From assembly GCA_947448675.1 (NCBI GenBank), contig CANFOR010000077.1, forward strand, positions 1 through 11,398: a stretch of DNA of 11,398 nucleotides, read 5' to 3'. Shown one piece after another: positions 6,376 through 11,398 of this stretch. The position numbers and the translations under genes are program-made. Origin of the DNA: Betaproteobacteria bacterium (lineage in GTDB: Bacteria; Pseudomonadota; Gammaproteobacteria; Burkholderiales; Burkholderiaceae_C). The notes beneath the pieces are model-generated. The model was not told the origin of the DNA and did no database searches. It worked only from the letters and a program-made list of their open reading frames with translations. Each line of letters starts with the position of its first letter. Within the stretch, counting starts at the first letter, position 1.

Positions 6376-7197
6376 ATGCCCAATCGCACTGTTTTCTTTA
6401 TTTCAGATGGCACCGGCATCACCGCCGAAACCTTTGGTAATGCCATCCTGGCCCAGTTTGAGATGAAGCCGCGCCACGTACGCCTGCCCTTCATCGACTC
6501 CGAAGACAAGGCCCATCAAGCGGTGCGCCAGATCAACCACACTGCAGAACTTGAAGGCAAAAAGCCCATCGTCTTCACCACTTTGGTGAACATGGATGTG
6601 CTCAAAGTCATTCAAGAAGGTTGCCAAGGCATGCTGCTCGACATGTTTGGCACCTTTGTCAACCCGCTCGAACAAGAACTGGGCATCAAAAGCCACCACC
6701 GCGTGGGCCGCTTCTCCGATGTGAGCAAGAGCCAGGAATACCACGACCGCATTGAGGCGATCAACTTCAGCCTGGCCCACGACGACGGCCAAAGCAACCG
6801 TGACCTCGAACACTCTGACGTGATCTTGGTCGGCGTGAGCCGCAGCGGCAAGACCCCTACCAGCCTCTACCTGGCCATGCAATACGGACTCAAGGCATCC
6901 AATTACCCGCTCATCCCAGAAGACTTTGAACGCCAGCAGCTGCCGCCAGCCCTGCTGGCACACAAAAAGAAAATTTTTGGTCTGAGCATCCAACCCGAGC
7001 GCCTGAGCGAGATCCGCAACGAACGCCGTCCCGGCAGCCGCTACGCCCAGCTGGCCAATTGCCGCATGGAAGTCAGCGAGGCCGAGGCCATGATGCGCCG
7101 CGCAGGCATTCGCTGGCTGTCCACCACCACCAAAAGCATTGAAGAAATTGCCACCACCATTTTGCAAGAGCTGCGGCCCGAGCGTTTGGTGTACTAG
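6376..7197 (+). CDS. ppsR: PEP synthase regulatory kinase/pyrophosphorylase (PSRP)
   Basis: This 273-aa protein of the DUF299 family is the bifunctional regulator of PEP synthase. It uses ADP to phosphorylate the threonine next to the catalytic histidine of PpsA (inactivation) and uses phosphate to remove it with release of pyrophosphate (activation). MPNRTVFFISDGTGITAET is the conserved N-terminus. The P-loop GVSRSGKT spans residues 153-160, and MLLDMFGTFVNPLE and KSHHRVGRFSD are also family signatures. The length matches E. coli PpsR. It faces away from its target ppsA across 125 nt, which supports the PSRP type that acts on PpsA rather than on pyruvate phosphate dikinase. No Shine-Dalgarno is visible in the 15 nt before the ATG, so translation may be weak or leaderless. 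Confidence 0.97.
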   Translation: MPNRTVFFISDGTGITAETFGNAILAQFEMKPRHVRLPFIDSEDKAHQAVRQINHTAELEGKKPIVFTTLVNMDVLKVIQEGCQGMLLDMFGTFVNPLEQELGIKSHHRVGRFSDVSKSQEYHDRIEAINFSLAHDDGQSNRDLEHSDVILVGVSRSGKTPTSLYLAMQYGLKASNYPLIPEDFERQQLPPALLAHKKKIFGLSIQPERLSEIRNERRPGSRYAQLANCRMEVSEAEAMMRRAGIRWLSTTTKSIEEIATTILQELRPERLVY

Positions 7198-7204
7198 AAC
7201 CGGC

Positions 7205-7231
7205 TATTGCCAGCAGCTCAGCTAGGCAATA
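7205..7231. terminator. Hairpin between convergent genes, weak terminator
   Basis: TATTGCC and GGCAATA pair over 7 bp, and AGC/GCT inside extend the stem by 3 bp past a bulged A, leaving a 6-nt loop. It spans the whole 24-nt gap between the ppsR stop and the CoA-transferase stop and enters the latter's last codons. Neither strand has a T-run after it, so it is either a poor intrinsic terminator or a 3'-end stabiliser. Confidence 0.4.
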
Positions 7232-8526
7232 ACGCCCCGTTCGCGCAGCGCTGCAGCTTGAGCAGCGCTAATGCCCAGCTCGGCCAAGACCGCATCGGTG
7301 TCTTGCCCCAAGCTTGGCGCATTGCGCCTATGGCTACCCGGCGTGCGCGACAGCTTGGGCACGATGCCAGGCACGGCCAAGCTGCTGCCGTCGTCCATCT
7401 GCACCGTTTGCAACATGGCGCGGGCTTGGTAGTGGGGGTCGGCGGCAATGTCGGCCACGGTGTAAATACGCCCTGCCGGTACGCTGGCTTGCTCCAAGGC
7501 GGCCAGCACATCGGCCACTGTGCGCACTGCCGTCCATTGGCCAATGGCGGCGTCAATTTCTTGTACGCGCGCCACACGGCCAGCGTTGTCGGCCAGCGCC
7601 GGATCAGCCGCCAGGTCGGGCCGCGCGATCACAACCATCAGGCGTTTGAAAATACTGTCGCCGTTGCCAGCTATCAAGGTGTAACCGTCGCTGCAGACAT
7701 AGGCATTGCTGGGTGCAATGCCCGGCAGCGCACTGCCCGCCGCACCGCGCACTGCGCCAAAGGCACTGTATTCGGGCAAGAGGCTTTCCATGCAATTGAA
7801 CACCGCCTCGTAGAGCGCCACATCGACCACCTGGCCCAAGCCTTTGGGCGCGTCCGCGCTGACGCTGGCATGGCGGTGCTGCAGGGCCAGCAGCACACCG
7901 ATCACGCCGTGCAAAGCCGCTAAGGTGTCGCCGATGCTGACGCCCACGCGCACCGGAACGCGGCCAGGCTCGGCGGTCAAATGGCGCAACCCGCCCATGG
8001 CTTCGGCCACCACGCCAAAACCCGGTCGGTCACGGTAGGGACCGGTTTGCCCATAGCCACTGATGCGCAGCATGACCAAGCTGGGGTTAGTCTGCATCAA
8101 CACCTCAGGCCCCAGTCCCCAAGCTTCCATCGCACCGGGGCGAAAGTTTTCGATCAACACATCGGACTCTTGCGCCAGCTGGCGCACGATGGCCTGCGCC
8201 TCAGGAATTTTCAAGTCCAAGGCCAGCGAGCGTTTATTGCGCGACTGCACCTGCCACCAGACCGAGGTGCCGTCCTTGAGCAAGCGCCATTTGCGCAGCG
8301 GGTCGCCCGCCCCGCGAGGTTCAATTTTCACGACATCAGCACCAAAATCAGCCAGGGTCTTGGCCGCAAACGGCCCCGCAATCAGTTGGCCCAGTTCAAG
8401 CACTTTAAGACCAGCTAGGGGGCCGGAACCTTGCCCCAGACTGTGGCCTGTACTTTGGTCTTGTTCTTGGCCTAGGCCCTGTTTAGCGGTACTTGCGTTT
8501 GGGAGTTGCATGGCTTGAATTTTCAT
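7222..8526 (-). CDS. Family III (CaiB/BaiF) CoA-transferase
   Basis: This 434-aa enzyme of the CaiB/BaiF family moves CoA between carboxylic acids through an aspartyl-anhydride intermediate. The core starts at GPLAGLKVLELG (about residue 35), followed by GPFAAKTLADFGADVVKIEP and ENFRPGAMEAWGLG. D200 in VGVSIGDTLAALHG is the expected catalytic aspartate. The first 34 residues are a Gln/Gly/Ser-rich extension absent from typical members. I placed the start at the ATG at 8526, which overlaps nothing and follows the dehydrogenase stop as TAA-A-ATG; an ATG at 8511 is equally possible. Neither has a clear Shine-Dalgarno, so termination-reinitiation coupling is likely. It forms a two-gene operon with the acyl-CoA dehydrogenase, so it probably activates the acid which that enzyme oxidises, with succinyl-CoA or another donor. 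The family is sure; the substrate is unknown. Confidence 0.93.
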   Translation of the reverse strand: MKIQAMQLPNASTAKQGLGQEQDQSTGHSLGQGSGPLAGLKVLELGQLIAGPFAAKTLADFGADVVKIEPRGAGDPLRKWRLLKDGTSVWWQVQSRNKRSLALDLKIPEAQAIVRQLAQESDVLIENFRPGAMEAWGLGPEVLMQTNPSLVMLRISGYGQTGPYRDRPGFGVVAEAMGGLRHLTAEPGRVPVRVGVSIGDTLAALHGVIGVLLALQHRHASVSADAPKGLGQVVDVALYEAVFNCMESLLPEYSAFGAVRGAAGSALPGIAPSNAYVCSDGYTLIAGNGDSIFKRLMVVIARPDLAADPALADNAGRVARVQEIDAAIGQWTAVRTVADVLAALEQASVPAGRIYTVADIAADPHYQARAMLQTVQMDDGSSLAVPGIVPKLSRTPGSHRRNAPSLGQDTDAVLAELGISAAQAAALRERGVIA

Positions 8527-8527
8527 T

Positions 8528-9688
8528 TTAAAACGAGCGTGGCAAGCCCAGCACATGCTCGGCAATGTAGGAATAAATCAGGTTGGTCGAAATCGGTGCC
8601 ACTTGGTACAAACGCGTCTCGCGAAACTTGCGCTCCACGTCGTACTCGGTGGCAAAACCAAAGCCACCGTGCGTCTGCAGGCACACATTGGCGGCCTCCC
8701 ACGAGGCCTTGGCCGCCAGGTACTTGGCCATATTGGCCTGCGCGCCACAAGCCTCATTCGCATCAAAGCGGCGCGCCGCTTCAAAGCGCATCAGGTTAGC
8801 GGCTTCCACCTCGATGAAGGCGTCGGCAATCGGAAATTGCACGCCTTGGTTCTGCCCTATGGGGCGGCCAAACACCACCCGCTCTTTGGCGTATTGGCGC
8901 GCCCGCTCGATGAACCAATAGCCGTCGCCAATGCACTCGGCGGCTATTAAGGTGCGCTCGGCATTGAGGCCGTCCAAAATGTATTTGAAGCCCTGGCCTT
9001 CTTGGCCGATCAGGTTCTCTTCCGCGATTTCGAGGTTTTCAAAAAACAGCTCATTGGTTTCATGGTTGACCATATTGGCAATCGGTCGCACCTCTAGCCC
9101 ATGGCCAATGGCCTGGTGCAAATCCACAATGAAGACTGACATGCCCTCGGACTTTTTCTTCACCTGGGCCAAGGGCGTGGTGCGAGCCAAAAGTACCATC
9201 AGGTCAGAGTGCTGCACGCGCGAGATCCAGACCTTTTGCCCGTTCACCACATAGCGGCCATCCTTCTTCACGGCGGTGGTTTTGATTTGGGTGGTGTCGG
9301 TGCCGGTGGTGGGCTCGGTCACCGCCATCGACTGGATGCGGAACTTGCCCGCGGCTATGGCGGGCAGGTATTTGTCTTTTTGCGCTTTGCTGCCACTGCG
9401 CAGCAGGGTGCCCATGTTGTACATCTGGCCGTGCACCGCGCCCGCATTGGCGCCGCTGCGGTTGATCTCTTCCATGATGACCGAGGCCGCCGCCAAGCCC
9501 AGGCCCGTGCCGCCGTATTCCTCGGGAATCATGGCGGCCAACCAGCCCGCGTCTATCAAGGCCTGGACAAAGGCCTCGGGATAGGCACGCTCTGCGTCGA
9601 GCGCGCGAAAGTAGGCGCCTGGGAACTGCTGGCACAGTTGACGCACTGCGTCGCGAATGTCTTGGTATGCGTCGGGCTCGTTGAACAC
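8528..9688 (-). CDS. Acyl-CoA dehydrogenase, glutamate on the IVD-type helix
   Basis: This 386-aa flavoenzyme introduces an alpha,beta double bond into an acyl-CoA, passing electrons to electron-transfer flavoprotein. The family features are MIPEEYGGTGLG, the FAD segment MAVTEPTTGTDTTQI, and the C-terminal CLQTHGGFGFATEYDVERKFRE. At the C-terminal place where short- and medium-chain enzymes carry the catalytic Glu (YQxYEGT), this protein reads YQVAPIST, with P365 in its stead. E244 in LNAERTLIA aligns with the catalytic Glu of isovaleryl-CoA dehydrogenase (DLERLVLA), so it probably uses that position. I chose GTG at 9688 as start because AGGAG at 9694-9698 lies 5 nt upstream; the frame extends 33 codons further without homology-like sequence. 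It is first in an operon with the CoA-transferase and divergent from the Rieske oxygenase. The substrate is unknown; branched or unusual acyl-CoA is a guess. Confidence 0.93.
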   Translation of the reverse strand: MFNEPDAYQDIRDAVRQLCQQFPGAYFRALDAERAYPEAFVQALIDAGWLAAMIPEEYGGTGLGLAAASVIMEEINRSGANAGAVHGQMYNMGTLLRSGSKAQKDKYLPAIAAGKFRIQSMAVTEPTTGTDTTQIKTTAVKKDGRYVVNGQKVWISRVQHSDLMVLLARTTPLAQVKKKSEGMSVFIVDLHQAIGHGLEVRPIANMVNHETNELFFENLEIAEENLIGQEGQGFKYILDGLNAERTLIAAECIGDGYWFIERARQYAKERVVFGRPIGQNQGVQFPIADAFIEVEAANLMRFEAARRFDANEACGAQANMAKYLAAKASWEAANVCLQTHGGFGFATEYDVERKFRETRLYQVAPISTNLIYSYIAEHVLGLPRSF

Positions 9689-9693
9689 GCTGT

Positions 9694-9698
9694 CTCCT
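9694..9698 (-). promoter_or_regulatory. Shine-Dalgarno of the acyl-CoA dehydrogenase (decides GTG start)
   Basis: AGGAG on the minus strand is 5 nt before GTG at 9688 and is the only good ribosome-binding site in the area. Starts further upstream (9733, 9787) lack one and would add 15-33 residues not expected in the family. Confidence 0.75.
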
Positions 9699-9800
9699 GC
9701 TGCTGCGATTTTCAGAGATGCGCATAATGGCATACCGCCCCAGACCCACCGGCCCGATGATGTTTTGCCAGCCACAACAGCGCGCACATTGCACTTGGTT

Positions 9801-9819
9801 AGCTATATTTTTTATAGCT
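9801..9819. repeat. AT-rich palindrome AGCTATA-N5-TATAGCT
   Basis: A perfect 7-bp inverted repeat surrounds TTTTT. It is a sharp AT-rich island in GC-rich surroundings and lies between divergent promoters. It resembles short intergenic repeats with AGCTAT...ATAGCT arms that I recall as frequent in Comamonadaceae genomes. It could be one of these, an operator for a dimeric regulator, or a promoter core; the window holds only one clear copy. Confidence 0.6.
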
Positions 9820-9874
9820 TCCTACGCACGCCAGCAAAGCGTTTTGGGACTTTTTACTCTGAAAATGGCCTTGT

Positions 9875-11065
9875 ATGATGCCTTTTGACGCTCTTCCACT
9901 CAGCCCCATGCTGCTGGCGCGCATCCGCGCCCAAGCGGCTACTGGCAAGGCCGCTTTAGCAGCGCACGAAAGCCAAATTCCGGTGCAACGCTACTTTGCT
10001 GATGCACTGTGGCAGGCTGAAAAAGAACATTTGTTTGGCAAGCTGCCCTTGATCGCCGCGCACAGCAGTTCGATTGCACCCGGCCAAGTGTTGGCCCACG
10101 ATGCTTACGGTGTGCCCCTGCTCTTGGCACGCAGCAGCGAGGCCGAGGGTGCCCAGCTGCGCTGCTTTTTGAACGTCTGCAGGCACCGCGGCATGCGCTT
10201 GGTAGAGGGCAACAGCGCACAAGCCAAGGCCAGCTTGGTCTGCCCCTACCATGGCTGGACCTACCAGCTCGACGGCAAGCTGCGCCACATGTTGCACGCC
10301 GAGGCCTTTGCCACCTGCGCGCACGGCGAGCGCGATCTGGTCGCCCTGCCCTGCGCTGAGCGCCATGGTTTGGTCTGGGTCATGCTACAGAGCGGCGGCA
10401 GGCTGGACCTCGACATCTTCTTGGGCGAACTCAACCCCGAGCTGGCCTGGTTCGACCTGCAAAGCCATGTGGTGCACCGCACCGTAGAAGCCGAATACGA
10501 TGCCAATTGGAAGCTCATCATGGACGCGTTTTTAGAGGCATACCACATTCGGGTGCTGCACAAAAACACCATCTACCCCTTCTTTACCGACGGCATCACC
10601 GCTGCAGAATATGTCGGCCAAGCCGGCAAGCAGCATAGCCACTCGCTGGTCGCGCGTCGCCCGGTGCTCGAGCCCTTTGCCGACCCGCAAAACCACAGCG
10701 AGTTGCGCAAGCTCGTCACACCGACCCAAGTCATTTTCCCCAACACGGTGACGATCTTTCACCCCGACTATTTGAGCCTCATCACGCTCTACCCGGTCGG
10801 CCCCGAGCGCCTGCGCTGGACGCACCGCATGGTGATTCCGCGCGAAAAATCCGGCCCCGACTGGGCTGCGCACTGGGACAAAACCTTCAAGCTCATCGAG
10901 CAGGGCGTGTTCCAGGCCGAAGACATCCACACTGCGGTGCAAACCCAGCGCGGCATGCGCAGTGGCGCCAACACACACCTGCACATTGGCCGCATGGAAA
11001 GTGGTGTAGGCTGGTTCCACGCGCAGGTTCAAAACGCCATCAACACCACACAGGAGACAGCATGA
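9875..11065 (+). CDS. Rieske non-haem iron oxygenase, alpha subunit
   Basis: This 396-aa protein is the catalytic subunit of a Rieske oxygenase. The [2Fe-2S] ligands are C102, H104, C123 and H126 (CRHRGMRL ... CPYHGW). The mononuclear iron ligands are H224 and H229 (EAYHIRVLH) with D350 in QAEDIHTAVQTQRG as the third. The residue that bridges the two metal sites is E221, where naphthalene dioxygenase and most ring-hydroxylating enzymes have Asp; carnitine monooxygenase CntA also has Glu. So the substrate need not be aromatic. A reductase and a beta subunit are not visible, so electrons come from elsewhere. Start: ATG at 9875 or the next ATG at 9878, with no clear Shine-Dalgarno; a 7-codon minigene (9865-9888) overlaps it in another frame. 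The stop overlaps the next start as ATGA, so the hydrolase is co-translated. Confidence 0.93.
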   Translation: MMPFDALPLSPMLLARIRAQAATGKAALAAHESQIPVQRYFADALWQAEKEHLFGKLPLIAAHSSSIAPGQVLAHDAYGVPLLLARSSEAEGAQLRCFLNVCRHRGMRLVEGNSAQAKASLVCPYHGWTYQLDGKLRHMLHAEAFATCAHGERDLVALPCAERHGLVWVMLQSGGRLDLDIFLGELNPELAWFDLQSHVVHRTVEAEYDANWKLIMDAFLEAYHIRVLHKNTIYPFFTDGITAAEYVGQAGKQHSHSLVARRPVLEPFADPQNHSELRKLVTPTQVIFPNTVTIFHPDYLSLITLYPVGPERLRWTHRMVIPREKSGPDWAAHWDKTFKLIEQGVFQAEDIHTAVQTQRGMRSGANTHLHIGRMESGVGWFHAQVQNAINTTQETA

Positions 11066-11398
11066 GCAACACCCCACCAGCCTACCCCAAAGCACAAGAC
11101 TGCGACGCCGCCCAACTCGGCTGGATGCAGGGCAGCCCGCCGCCCGCCGACAAGCTGGTGCGCTTTGCCGACATGAGCATGCGCGCCTTTCCGCAAAGCC
11201 GCTGGGCCTCTTCGCACTACCGTGAACTGGTGCCGACTAAAAACATTGCGCGCGGCGCGTTGCCCGTAGCCGCCCTGCCACGTACCGAACGCAGCGACCT
11301 CGACACAGTGGCGTTCACGCCGCGTGCGGGCAGCATGGGCAGCGACGTCCGCATGACATGGGCCGAAAGCCTGCACGCCAACTACACCGATGGCATTG
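11062..11398 (+). CDS. Serine hydrolase (beta-lactamase/NylB-like), 3'-truncated by window edge
   Basis: The first 112 residues of a gene that continues past the window. The start ATG overlaps the Rieske stop (ATGA) and has AGGAGA at 11052-11057, 4 nt upstream. The segment FPQSRWASSHYRELVPT (about residues 42-58) followed by a proline-rich stretch and LHANYTDGI resembles the N-terminus of 6-aminohexanoate-dimer hydrolase (NylB) and related penicillin-recognising serine hydrolases. The S-x-x-K catalytic motif would lie just downstream of the window edge and cannot be seen. If the family is right it is an amidase or esterase whose product or substrate is linked to the oxygenase. The operon link is direct; the function is inferred from a short N-terminal similarity. 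Confidence 0.65.
   Translation, partial: MSNTPPAYPKAQDCDAAQLGWMQGSPPPADKLVRFADMSMRAFPQSRWASSHYRELVPTKNIARGALPVAALPRTERSDLDTVAFTPRAGSMGSDVRMTWAESLHANYTDGI

Larger units (their letters stand above)
9689..9874. promoter_or_regulatory. Divergent intergenic region, dehydrogenase/oxygenase
   Basis: These 186 nt separate the leftward dehydrogenase operon from the rightward oxygenase operon and should contain both promoters. An AT-rich palindrome at 9801-9819 supplies TATA-like hexamers in both directions. The best rightward pair is TTGCAC (9789-9794) with TATAGC (9813-9818) at 18 nt, which is weak. No regulator gene is adjacent. Nothing else in the stretch stands out. Confidence 0.45.

Noticed and set aside
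6403..7167. A 254-codon open frame antisense to ppsR
   Set aside because: It lies wholly inside the well-supported ppsR gene on the other strand, has Ala/Val/His-rich composition typical of reverse-complement GC-rich genes and no recognisable family.
7207..7923. A 238-codon open frame antisense to the CoA-transferase
   Set aside because: The CoA-transferase has clear family motifs and a catalytic Asp; the antisense frame is rich in His, Gln and Arg and has no domain I recognise.
9689..9787. A 33-codon upstream extension of the acyl-CoA dehydrogenase
   Set aside because: No Shine-Dalgarno at the upstream starts; AGGAG at 9694-9698 supports GTG at 9688 and gives the family's usual length.

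Overview
The window looks like chromosome from a Burkholderiales betaproteobacterium, most likely Comamonadaceae (Rhodoferax, Polaromonas, Limnohabitans or Acidovorax type). The reasons are the rpsF-priB-rpsR-rplI operon (PriB is a beta/gammaproteobacterial protein), a gentisate cluster, the divergent ppsA/ppsR pair, the GC-rich coding sequence, and an AT-rich palindrome that resembles intergenic repeats I associate with that family. The family-level call is inference; no rRNA is present.

Layout. 1-1605 (+): the 3' part of gentisate 1,2-dioxygenase followed 3 nt later by a fumarylpyruvate hydrolase, two steps of the gentisate ring-cleavage route. 1650-2210 (+): a zinc-ribbon NUDIX hydrolase. 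A hairpin terminator at 2234-2251 separates this from the opposing ribosomal operon. 2279-3728 (-): rplI, rpsR, priB and rpsF, read right to left. A TATAAT box and a hairpin leader (3747-3833) lie upstream of rpsF. 3836-6250 (-): PEP synthase ppsA. 6376-7197 (+): its regulatory kinase/phosphorylase ppsR, divergent from ppsA. 7222-9688 (-): a two-gene unit of acyl-CoA dehydrogenase then family III CoA-transferase. 9875-11398 (+): a Rieske oxygenase alpha subunit overlapping (ATGA) a serine hydrolase that runs off the end.

How it fits together. Gentisate cleavage yields pyruvate and fumarate. PpsA turns pyruvate into PEP for gluconeogenesis and PpsR switches PpsA on and off, so these regions suit a cell living on aromatic or organic acids. 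The right-hand block (oxygenase, hydrolase, CoA-transferase, dehydrogenase) looks like an uncharacterised catabolic module. It is built around a shared 186-nt divergent intergenic region; its substrate cannot be read from sequence.

Most of the window is core metabolism and translation. The points most worth a second look are the catabolic module on the right, the rpsF leader structure with a CCG-containing loop, the unusual active-site features of the dehydrogenase and oxygenase, and the AT-rich palindrome. No intergenic stretch exceeds 200 nt. I saw no CRISPR array, tRNA, rRNA, transposase or phage gene.
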